Below are positions 24,901-36,900 of a stretch of DNA of 64,000 nucleotides, piece by piece (position 1 is the stretch's first letter; each line of letters begins with the position of its first letter). This stretch comes from Colius striatus (lineage: Eukaryota; Chordata; Aves; Coliiformes; Coliidae): NCBI RefSeq assembly GCF_028858725.1, contig NC_084773.1, positions 7,306,350-7,370,349 of the forward strand. Direction: 5' to 3'. The notes below the pieces were generated by a model. That model ran no database searches. It saw nothing but the letters and a program-made list of their open reading frames with translations, and was not told the origin of the DNA. A program made the translations under genes and the position numbers.

Positions 24901-27900
24901 GCATGGTGATCAGTTGCTGCAACAGCTTAGTGGCCTGCTGAGGGGCACAGCCCAAAGGCACACGAGCATGTAGAAAGAAGGGGATTTCCTCCCACCTATG
25001 GCCTCAGGTTGCCCCAGGGGAGGTTTAGACTGGAGCTGAGGCAGAACTGTTTCCCTGAGAGGGCTGTCAGCCCCTGTGCCAGGCTGCCCAGGGAGCTGGG
25101 GGAGTGCCCAGCCCTGGAGCTATTGCAGAACAGTGGAGCTGTGGGCCAGGGATTAGTGCTGGGCTTGGCAGGGTGAGGGTAGGGGTTGGACTCAAAAGAG
25201 CTTAAAGGGCTTTTCCAACCAAAATGATTCTATGAAACAGCTCAGCCCACCAGAAACAAGCTGCCCACTGGGCTCTGGCCTGCAAACACAGCCAGTCCAA
25301 GGAACTGAGGTACCTTACTGGGCCACCTTGGCTCAGACACCCCTATCTCTGTAACCAACAGAGATGGGAAACACCTTTGGCCAGCCACAGCCTCCCTGAT
25401 AGTTTGTGGGATAAGGCAAGGATCAGACCAAGCTCATCTCCCTCTGTGGGCCAAGAGGCAATGTTCCCTCCCCTGCAGCCAGGGAGGGTGGCACAGAGGG
25501 CTGTGTGTGCCCCACAAGGCCCTGTGGAGCAGCAGCGGGTGCTTACCGGGGAGCTGAGCTGCAGCTGGCTGGAGCTGTCAGATAGCTGCTGGTACAGCAC
25601 CTCTGTGGAGGACTCCAGGGCAGGGAGCTGGGACAGAGGAGCTTCCAGCTGTGCATCCAGCACCCTCTGCTCCTGAACCAACTGGGAGCACTTGGCTGCC
25701 ATGGCTTCATAGCTTTGTAATGGCTGCTTCACTTGGTCTTGCCCTACCAGCATGTCCCAGAGCCTGCAAGAGAGCACAGCCAGAGGGCTGAGCAGCATGC
25801 CAGCATGCAGGAAGAGCAGGGCTCAGGGGACACTGTGCCCTGGAGGACTGGGATACAAGGAGCTGTGGGGCAACAGTGAGAGGACTGCCACTCCTGGTAA
25901 GCAGCTCATGCTCAGGAGGTCTGGGAAGAGCACCATAAAGGACTAGGCTGGCTTAAGAGCCAGTCAGGGACTCCTTGCTGGCCAATACCAGCTACTCCAG
26001 AGCTCTGCAGGGAGGACTGAGAAGCCCCTGTCACTGCAGGACACCCAACCAAAGAAAGCTCTTGCTCCAAGCAGCTTGTGCTTCTCCTCTGTGGCTGAAG
26101 TCCCCACACCTCTACCTTGGCATGGTACTCATTGCTTTCTCCAAGCCCACGCTTTGCTGCATCAGCCCTAGCCAGGCAGGAAGAAGTGGGTACCATCTTT
26201 GGGGAGTCAGGGTGACAGGAGAACACTGCCAGACTGCCTGGTAGTTTGAGGTTGCCTTATGCCTCTGCCATTCCCATGGGACCTCCCCCACATCTGGTTT
26301 GTTCCTCAGGCACACGTCCCCCTCCCCCAGGCCCTTACCATACAGCACAGAGGACTTTGGGGTCTGTCCATTTGCACTCACAACTGTTCTGGGAGGAGCT
26401 GGCATCTTTGAAGTGATCCCGCTGCTCCTGCAGCCTGCTCTGGGCTTCCCTCATGGCAGTTTCCATCTTCCCCAGCTGAGCAGCCTTCTGGTGCAGCTCC
26501 TTTCGCTCCCCCTTCAGCTGCAGCTCCAGCAGCCCCAGGCGGCTGTGGCGGCTGGCCAGCCGGGCAGCCAGCGCCTCCTGCCAGCCAGCCAGGAGCTGCG
26601 GGTGCGAGGCTTCCAGGCTGAAACGCCCGTGCAGGAGGGGCAGGGACGCCCGGCGAGCCTCTGCCCTCGGCAAAGGGGCAGCGGGCGCCTCAGGGTCTGC
26701 CCGATGGCGCGATGCTGGTCGTGAAGCTGCCTTTGGAGCATGGGAGCCTGACCCCTGAGCTCCCCCTCGACCGTGTGCTGTGCAGGAGGAAGATGGGACA
26801 GGCTGGTAACTAGCCCTGCCTGGCTCTTCCACCCCCAAGTGGTGTCAGCTGTGCTCCAGCCTTCACCTGCAGGGACTGCCTGTAGCACAAGCAGCCCCTG
26901 CCTCAAAGGGGTGGTGCAGGAAAGGGAGCAGTGAGCCTACCTGGGTCTCCTTGAGAGTGTCCAGAGTCCTCTGGGCCCACTCCAGTGCTGCACAGTTGCC
27001 TTCTACTTCTGCTGACATGACTGTAATTGCCCTCTGGGCTCAGCACATTCTCCTTGCTCACCACGCTGCAGAACCACTCGAGGAACTGCTTTGTCTCAGG
27101 GCACTCAAAGAGCCATTCCAAGTCCTGCTTACAGAAGGCATCTCCATAGGGGTAGATCGGCCTCAGTGTTGACATAAATCCTGCCCCTCTGTTGGCTGTG
27201 CCCCATGGGAAGGCCTGGGAGGAGCTCTGTCTGAACATGGCAAGGGTGGTCAGCACTGGAGGGGAAAAAGCAGAAGTCATCCTGAAAGGTCCTGACATCC
27301 ACAGCACTCAGCTGCCTGCCTGAGGAGAGACCCAAGCAGCCCCTCCACAAGTGTTACAGACCAGCTCACAGGGTACAGCATTGCTGTGGTGAGTTGCAAG
27401 GCAAATGAGAGCCCACAAAGCAAGGGAGAAAGCCTGGCCTGTGCCCCATTTCCATACAGCCTCCTCCCCAGGGCCATACAGCTCTAACTCCTTTGCCAAG
27501 CCAGTTGTAGCCTGTAAGATCCCCTTACCAGAGCATCAGGGCAGGCTTTTTCAGCCCACCTATAGTTTCCTCCATGCCCATCTTTCCCTTCAAATGCCTC
27601 TGCCCTTCCTGCCTGTGCATTGCATCCCCTCTGGTGCCAGTGTCCCTGGGGCCAGCTGAGGGCTGAGCACTCCATCTCACTGGGAACTGGGCCACAGCTG
27701 TGTCTCCATCTGGGTTGGCAGGTGCGAGCATTGCAGCGGCCTCCCCTCGGGGTGAAGATGGTGATTGAGGCCGTCTGCATCATGAAGGGAGTCAAACCCA
27801 AAAAGGTGGCAGGAGAAAAGCTGGGATCCAAGGTGGATGACTACTGGGAGCCAGGCAGGGGCCTTCTCCAGGACCCAGGGAAGTTCCTGGACAGCCTCTT

Positions 27901-30900
27901 TAAGTATGATAAGGTAAGTGGGGGCAGAGGGAGGCTGTGGCCAGGGATTAGCTTCAGAGATCCTCCTCACGGCAATGAAGCTTAAAGGGGCTTGTGGGCA
28001 GCACTGAGGATGTGTTTGGCTGGGAAGTCCTCCTGTCAGCTGGCTGCACTTCATTGCCTTGAGCAATGGGACCCAGACACAGGGGTCTTGCCCTTCTGCC
28101 CCCCTGCTCTTTCCACGTGGAGGAGCTGGTAGGGGAAGGGATTTACCCAGTCCCACAGACATGCCTCAATACTCAGCAGTTTGATTCCTTACTCACCCTG
28201 CCAGCTCCTGCAGCAGGCTGCAGCCCCTGGGGGAAGCCCTTTGGGCCCCTTCCCCCAGGCACATCTCTAGCACCCTCATCACCTATCTCCCTTCTCTCCC
28301 CCCATCCCTTGCAGGACAACATTGCAGACAGTGTGATTAGGGCCATCCAGCCCTACATTGACAGTGAGGAGTTCCAGCCTGCTGCCATTGCCAAAGTGTC
28401 CAAAGCCTGCACCTCCATCTGCCAGTGGGTCCGAGCCATGCACAAGTACCACTTTGTGGCCAAGGTGGTGGAGCCCAAGCGGGTAAGAGGCTGCAGGAGC
28501 CACTGGCTGTGGGTGGTAGAGAACACAGCACTAGCTGCAGGGAGAGGCACCTTGTTCTGCAGGTCAGGACCAAACCTTAGCTGAGCCTAAGCATCCAAAT
28601 CCAGACACATCATAAAGTGGAGCAAATCAGCCTCGAATATGCTGGGGCAGAAGTGACACCTCATTCTCAGTGCTGAGTTCCTGGCATAGCAGAGCCTGTA
28701 CCTACAGCAGCAGGCTCACACCTCACCAGTGTTTCAGCCTCAATCCTCTCCAAGCCTAGCTGGTTCCTTGTTATTATTATGGGACAAGCAGAGGAGTGTT
28801 TCCTCCTGTTCACCAGTGGGCCACATCCTGAGCTGGTGTAAGCTGACACAGGCTCTTGGCTTTTTGGAGCTCTGCAGAAACTGAGACTGCCCTCACTCTT
28901 ATGGTTACTACTGGAGTTCCAGAGCATCCCCATGCAATTAGGCAGGTCAACCTTTGTCATACAGGGAAGGATCTCATTATCAGCTAGTCCTTTTATAGAA
29001 AACTGACCCTCTGGCTTTTTGGGGAAGAGCCTGGCCACATGCCCAACATACATCTTCCTTGTGCATCTGTCTCCCCAGCAAGCCTGGCGGGAGGCAGAGG
29101 AGGACCTGCGTGCCACTCAGCAGGTCCTTGAGGAAGCCAAGCAACGCCTGAGGGAGGCTGAAGGTGGCATTGCCACACTGCAAGCCAAGTACAAGACCTG
29201 TGTAGCCAAGAAGGAGGAGCTGGAGATGAAGTGTGAACAATGTCAGCAAAGACTGGGCCGTGCTGATAAGGTAAGGGCCTGAGCTGGGTTCTGCCTGCTT
29301 CCAGGAGACAACCTGCTCTCAGGTCAAGGGGCTGTGATGAAGACATGTGCCTGAGGCTGGTGACAGTCCTTGGGTTGAAGCTGCCTGGCCAGCTGTCAGC
29401 AGCACAACAGGACTGGGGAAGCCAAGCTAACCAAGAACTGGGTTGAAAAGCTGCTGTCCTCCTGTGCACAGCTTCTTCAGCCAGCAAGGGGTCTCCAGGA
29501 CAGCTGAGAGCAGCCCAGTAATCCCAGGATTAAGTGCTTAAAGCTGGGGACAGAATTCAGGCTATGACAGGAGCCACCCTGCAACCTCAGCTCACCAAAG
29601 TCATCCACAGCATTACCCACAGAGCAGCAGGTCCAGGACACCAGCTCAGACCACAGAGCAGCTCTCACTTGTGCAACTTCTCCCACAGCTCATAAGCAGC
29701 CTGGCTGATGAGAAGGTGCGCTGGCAGGAGGCTGTGGAGAACCTGGACTACAAGATCAACAACATCACTGGGGATGTGCTGGTTGCAGCTGGCTTTGTGG
29801 CCTACCTGGGCCCTTTCACAGTAAGTGTGCAATGCTCCCTGCCAGGGGCTCTTAGCTGCTCTGCTCTCTTGGCCTCTTGCTGGGAGGAAGGAACAGGGCA
29901 AAAGTGTGCAGGATCCCTCCTGGATCTCTCTGGGCCAGAGGCTGCACAGGGGCGCCTGTGAATGGGAAGAGGAGGGTTTAGCTGCTCACAGCTGACCAGC
30001 TGCAACTAAAAGAAAGGCTGTGATGGTGCTTCTCGTGGCAGGGCCACTATCGTGTAGCACTGTGCAAGGAGTGGCTGAGGCAGCTGGCAGAAAACAGCAT
30101 CCCTCACACCAAGGAGCCCAACCTGCTCAGCACCCTGGGGGACCCCGTGCAGATCCGCTCCTGGCAGGTAAGCTGCAGAAAACCCCAGCGCTAGGGGCTG
30201 AAGGGAAAGGCTGAGGCACTCAGCTCAGCACTCACAGGGGTCACCTGCACCAAAGGACAGGCCCAAACAGCTCAAAAATGACCCACCTCCATACACCACA
30301 GAGCTGGAATTGCTGCCAGGCTGCTTGTGCCATGAACCTGGCAGCAGCCAGGGCAGCAGGATAACCCATAAGGCTTCCCCCCCACAACCCACGGGCTCAG
30401 AGCCAAGCCCTGGCATTAGCCTGCCCAAGCCTGACTCTGGCCCGTGGCTCAGCTGCTGTCAGAAGTACCCTCACCACCATCCCCTCTCCACCACACTGGG
30501 ACCACACCAGGGCCAGGGCTGCTCAGGTCAGCTGTGGGGTTGTACTACCAGGTGTTCCCAACAGCTTTTTCTACCCCCACAGATTGCTGGTTTACCCAAT
30601 GACACCCTGTCTGTGGAGAATGGGGTAATAACACAGTTCTCCCAGCGCTGGACTCACTACATCGACCCCCAAGGACAAGCAAACAAGTGGATCAAGAATC
30701 TGGTAAGAGCTGCAGGGAGGAAAGCCAGGTCTGCCAGGATAGGAGAGGCAGCTTTCTGTTAGGAGCTGCACAGAGCAGCCACAGGCTTTGGGCCCTAAAG
30801 CTGCAAGACCCCACACTGTCCCAAGCCCAGCCTGCCCAGCATCAGAGAGGTTCTGCATTTATATTGATCCCAGGTAGGTTTTGCTGCTTGAGGAGAGCAG

Positions 30901-33900
30901 CATAGGCCAGGAAGGGCCCTGCTGTAAGCAGGTGAGGCATCAGATTTCCCCTCAGGCTCTCCATTAGCATTCTGAGGGCTTTATATCCTTCTCCACACCC
31001 TAAAACACACAGAGTAACACCAACATCCCCCATAGCAGTCTTTGAGGTCCCCTAGGACAGGGCAGCCTTACCTGACAAAGCACCAGAAACCCACCTCTTC
31101 CCTTCCCCCAGGGAGGGGCTGCTGCCCTTTTGAAGGGTGAGGCAGGGGGCTCGGGCAGCTGCTCCTGGTTTGCTCCCCAAGGGGTTTTCTACTCACCTGC
31201 TCTCACTTCACATGTAAACAAGCTGAGTTGTCAGTGTGGAGCTCTGCAGGGGTATGGCTCTTTAAAGAGCTTCTCCCTGTTCCCCCCTCTTCCTTATGGA
31301 GCTGTCTGTAGAGCCTGGTGACAGGGACTAAACTTGCCAAAATAGCCAAGCAAGAGAAGATGTTCTTTCTGCTGTCCTGGGGAGCTACCCCAGCTCTGTG
31401 AGAGGGGCACTGTGCACCCAGGGAGCCTGCCCTCCCCTGCTGCCTTTCAGGAGAAGGGGAACAGCCTGGAGGTGGCTAAGCTGAGCGACAGAGACTTCCT
31501 CTGCAGCCTGGAGAACGCGCTCACCTTCGGGAAGCCCTTCCTGCTGGAGAGCGTCGGCGAGGAGCTGGATCCAGCGCTCGAGCCCGTGCTGCTGAAGCAG
31601 GTCCTGTGCCTGCCCCTGGCAAGGAGGGGCCCTGGGTACCTGGCTGGGCTGTGAGGGGACATCTGGCCAGGGAGCAGTGGGACTTGGTGGGTCTGTGGGT
31701 GTCAGGGCAGGCAGTGCTCGCAGGATGCTGCCTGTTCTGTGCTCGTGTGTCTTGGCCAGGGCTTCAGCGTGCTGGCAGCCTCCTGCCTGCCCCAGGCTCC
31801 TGCCAGCAGGCAGCTCTGCCTGGAAATACAGCTGCTCCAGCCAGGTCCAGGCCTTTGGGTCTGCTGGGCAGCTTTGAGCTCCTCTGTCTCAAGAGCCTTC
31901 AGACTCTGTCCTCCCTGCAGAGCCCAGGGCATAGCAGGATGCCTTCCCTCACAGCACGTTGTCATCACAGCCTCCCTGTGTTTGTCCTTCTCTGGTACAG
32001 ACCTACAAACAGCAAGGCAACACTGTGCTGAAGCTGGGGGATACAGTGATCCCCTACCATGAGAGTTTCAAGATGTACATCACCACCAGCCTGCCCAACC
32101 CTCACTACAGCCCTGAGCTCTCCACGAAGCTCACTATCATCAACTTCACCCTGTCCCCCAGGTACCTGCTCACCCTGTTAGCTGCCCGTGCTGCTCAGCT
32201 CATTCCTGGCACTCCTCTAACCCACCTTCATGCCTTTTGCTGTAGTGGCTTGGAAGACCAGCTGCTGGGAGAAGTGGTGGCTGCAGAGAGGCCTGACTTA
32301 GAAGAGGCTAGAAACCAGCTCATTGTCAGCAATGCCCAGATGCGGCAGGAGCTGAAGGAGATCGAGGATCAGATCCTGCATCAGCTCAGCACTTCTGAAG
32401 GAAACCCTGTAGATGACTTGGAGCTCATCAAAGTGCTGCAGGCCTCCAAGCTCAAGGCTGGAGAGATCCAGGTCAGAGGTGGAGGTGCTCTGCCCCTGCA
32501 GCTGTGCATCCCCTGTCAGCACTGCACTAACTGAAGGGTCTGTTCCCTCCCCCAGGCCAAGGTGCTGGTGGCAGAGCAGACAGAGAAGGACATCAATGTC
32601 ACCCGCCTGCAGTATGTGCCCGTGGCCACCCGCTCGCAGATCCTCTACTTCTGTGTCTCAGACCTGTCCAACGTGGACCCCATGTACCAGTACTCACTGG
32701 AGTGGTTCCTCAGCATCTTCCTACTGGGGATCAGTAACTCTGAGAGAGCAGGTGCCTGCCCAGAAGGGCCCCTTCCTCTCCTCTTCCTCACCCCACGCTC
32801 CTGGTCCAGCAGCAGCAGGCCAAGGCAAACGTGGCTGCTGCTGTTGGCTCTCACCGTGGCCCAGAGCTGCCCCTGCTTGTGCCCAGCAGCAGGGGAAGTG
32901 TGGTGGCAGCCTGCCCTCCGTGCCCTTCCCCACCACTTCCCTGCTGCCTGCCTGAGCCTGTGGCAGGGGTGTTGGCACAGGGCACAGGCGTGGCACACGC
33001 CATCCTGGCAATGCCAACCCACTGCTGCTGCCAGGCTGGGCCAGCTTTCCCTGCCCAGTGTGTTAGGCAGGATGGGGGTGGCTGGGCTGCCCAGGGGCAG
33101 CAAGGTCTCTCTCCCAGAGCCAGGGCAGTGTTTCCTGCTTGTCCTTTCACAGGGGTTGTTGTGCTAGGTCTGTGCTTGCAAGCAGCACGTGCTGGATGGG
33201 GGTGTTTCCCTGTGACCAGGGACCAGCAGCTGGCTGGGAAAGCCCCCTCCACAGCACCCACCACGCTTCTCTGGGGGTTGTGTTTGTCCTCAGACACCCT
33301 GGAGGACAGGATCAAGAACATCAACAGCTACATCACCTTCAGCCTGTACAGCAACGTGTGCCGCAGCCTGTTTGAGAAGCACAAGCTCATGTTTGCCTTC
33401 CTGCTCTGCGCACGCATTCTGATGCACGACGGCCACATCCACGTGGTGAGCGAGTCACTTTGGTGGGATCCCACCAGGGTCAGCCCAGCCCAGCCTCTTC
33501 AGCCCCTGAGAACAGTGCCAGGGTGGAAAAGCTTTGTTCCCTGGGGCTGGGGGCAGCTTGGCAGGCTGCTGGGCCGAGGGCCCTTCCCTTCACTCAGACC
33601 TTTCCCTGTGTGTACACTCAGAGCTGCCCAGCCTGAGTCACCTGCAGCTTTTGCCTGTTTGCTGCCAGGCTGCTGCAAAGGTTAGCAAGTTTAGAGGGAG
33701 CAGGTAGGAAATCAGAAGGCAGAGAAAAGCTGGTGGCAGCTGAACAGGGACGTTGATCTTCCCAGACGCTCTGGTCACTTACCCTTACACACACACACAC
33801 ACACACAGCAGCACAGGCAGCCAGAAACTTACTACAGGATTTCAGCGGGCTATGGCAGAGGCCCACGTGCCTCAGGCTCTAATCCCAGACCACATCCTCT

Positions 33901-36900
33901 CCTGTTCCCAGGATGAGTGGCAGTACCTGCTGTCAGGAGGGACCGTGAAGGAGATGAGGGAAAACCCAGCTCCAGACTGGCTGAATGAGAGGGCCTGGGG
34001 GGACATCCTGGCCCTGAGCACCCTGAAGAACTTCTCTGGCTTTGCCAACGATTTTGCAGCCAACCTTGCAGCCTTCAGGGCCATTTTTGACAGCCCCAAG
34101 CCTCACAGGCAAGTGCCTTCTGCTTTGTCAGCTTAGTAGGTAATGGTGTCCCTGGGAGAGCAGTACCAGCTCTGCTGTCAGTGCAGTCCCTTGTCTCCTC
34201 AAGGGTGGCTCTTGCCTCTGCATGTTGCTTGTCCAAGGCAGAGCCACGCAACACCTTAGCCCAGCAGCATTTGGTGCTTCTCCCATGGAAGCAGCTCTGA
34301 CTTGCTGGTGGTTTCAAAGCTACAAACCACCTCAGCCAGGTGATGGAAGGTCTTTGTCCCTTCTGAAAGCCCAGTGGCTGCCTGCAGGCAACTTGAGTGC
34401 TTCCTGGGGAGCTGCAAGATCTGGCACTTCCCCCTAAAAATGCACCTAATTGCTTTACAGAGAGCCTCTGCCTGGGAGGTGGGAAGCTGAGCTTGATGCC
34501 TTCCAGAAGCTGCTGGTTCTGCGGTGCCTGAGGGGAGATAAGATCCCCAACGCCATGCAGGACTTTGTGGCACTGAACCTGGACCAGCACTTCATTGAGC
34601 CACAGGTGAGCAGCGCCAAGGAAGGGCTGGTGGGGTGGGGTCTCCAGCCTGCTCTAAAAGAGCCCCTGAGAGGGTTGTCAGCCCCTGTCCCAGGCTGCCC
34701 AGGGAGGTGGGGGAGTCCCCAGCCCTGGAGGTATTAAAAAGATGCAGAGCTGAGGTGCTGAGGGCCCTGGGTTAGTTCAGCAATGGGCCTGGCAGTGTGA
34801 GGAGCGTGGACGGACTCGATTAGCTTAAAGATCTTTTCCAGTCAAAATGATTCTGTGATTCTAAGTGGTTGCTGCCCTGCTCCTGAGGCTGCCAGAGCAG
34901 AGCTGTACAGGCCCTTATTGTCCTAGGCCTTGGCACCCAGCAGCAGGCTGGTGCCCTGTGAGGAGCTGGAGGCCAGGCAGGGTGAGGAGGTGCCATGTGT
35001 GCTGCCACGCTGGCGCCTCTGAGCAGCTTTCTGTGTTGCAGACCACTGACCTCTCAGTTGTCTTCCGGGAGTCCACAGCCACCACCCCGCTGGTCTTCGT
35101 GCTGTCCCCTGGCACCGACCCTGCTGCTGACCTCTACAAGTTTGCTGAAGAAAAGAAGTTCTCCCAGAAGCTCTCTGCCATTTCTCTGGGCCAAGGCCAG
35201 GTAAGCTGCCTGTGCCCACCTGGGGCAGAACCATCCTGGCACTCCCAGCAGCCTCATCCAGCTCCAAGTAGGTCAAACGCCCTCCTACCCGAGCCCTTAC
35301 TGGTCAGCCTTCTGCTAGCTGGGGGAGCCAAGCTGGGCGTGGGGGGCTGCTGTGGTTCCCTCTATAACACCCTCTAACTTCCTGAATCCATCCCCAGTTC
35401 TTGCATTCCCTCCACTCTCCCACACAGGTTTGCAAAAGCTGTAAAGGGGCCTTTGCTGTGCCATCAGACAGCCAAGATCCAGTTCAGCCATGGAGACAAA
35501 GCCGGGCTGCAGCTCTGGAAAGGGCTCCTTCCACCCAGCAGCTCCGTCTCCCTGCCCAGCTCAGGGCCTCTGAGCTCTTCTCCTCTGCCTCCTCAGGGCC
35601 CCCGTGCTGAAGCCATGCTGCACAGTGCCATGGAGCAGGGCAACTGGGTCTTCTTCCAGAACTGCCACCTGGCTCCCAGCTGGATGCCTTCGCTGGAGAG
35701 ACTGGTGGAGAGCATCGACCCCAGGCAGGTGAGCTGGTGGGGCAGCCTGCCCACCCAGGATGAGGACGAGCCTGGATCTGATTTGAGCCCATCCACAGGT
35801 CCCCCTTTTAAGCAGAGGGTCAGTGCAGGAGCCTGTGCTGCAGTCTGTGCCTGCACCCCCTGAGCACACGTGCCTCCTGCCTTCCCAGGTGCATCAGGAC
35901 TTTCGCCTGTGGCTCACCAGCCTGCCAAGCAACCACTTCCCTGTGTCCATCCTCCAGAACGGCTCCAAGATGACCATCGAGCCACCCCGGGGGGTCAAGG
36001 CCAATCTGCTCAAGTCCTACACCAGTTTCAGTGATGACTTCTTGAATTCCTGCCCCAAGGTAAGACCCAGGTTGTGCTTTGGTTTGCAGGCCCATGCCTG
36101 CTGCAGTGGATCAGAGTCACAGAACCCAGTGCCTGGCTCTGGACACACTGCAGCATCCTCTGCACCTGGACATTGCTCCTCCCTGCTAGAGCCCTCACAT
36201 GCTAGAGGAGGGCTGGTGGGGTTTCTCATGAGCCCACATGTACTCTGTGATGAGCCATTTAGAGAAACAGAAGCAACAGGATTGTGGAGGCCTGGCACAG
36301 GACACTTGTAGCTCTCTTTAAGCAAAGGAGGGGTCCACAGCCCTTCCCAGCACAGGAGCCTGAAGGAGGTTTTCCCCTCTGGAGGCCCAGCTGGCACTGC
36401 TGCGTTGGCACATCTCCCCTGCTGGCTGCCAGCAGCAGCTGACCTCATCCAAGGAGGCTCCCCGCAAGCTTAGCATCTCTTCTCCCCCCTCCCCTGCCCA
36501 CAGGTCACAGAGTTTAAATCCTTGTTGCTGTCACTGTGCTTCTTCCATGGCAACATGCTGGAGAGGAGAAAGTTTGGGCCTCTGGGGTTCAACATCCCCT
36601 ACGAGTTCACAGACGGAGACCTCCGCATCTGCATCAGTCAGCTCCAGATGTTCCTGAGCGAGTACCCAGCCGTCCCCTACAAGGTGTGTGTGTGAGCTGT
36701 GGCCCCATGGAGGGGTTCAGCATGCACATGGGGGCTGAGAGCCCAGGGGGGTCCCTCTCAGGTCCTCAGGTACACAGCGGGGGAGATCAACTACGGCGGC
36801 CGCGTGACGGACGACTGGGACAGGCGCTGCATCAGCAGCCTGCTGGAAGACTTCTACAAGCCTGAGGTTCTCACTCCCCACTTTGCCTATTCCGAATCGG

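Noticed and set aside
24533-27255. Processed pseudogene explanation for the HAUS3-like sequence
   Set aside because: A retrocopy would be intronless and end in a poly(A) run; here homologous blocks are separated by phase-matched introns with canonical sites. A decaying duplicated gene remains possible.
32831-33685. A 284-codon plus-strand open frame
   Set aside because: GC-rich intron between DNAH1 exons read through in the wrong frame for most of its length; the exon 33294-33445 is explained by DNAH1.
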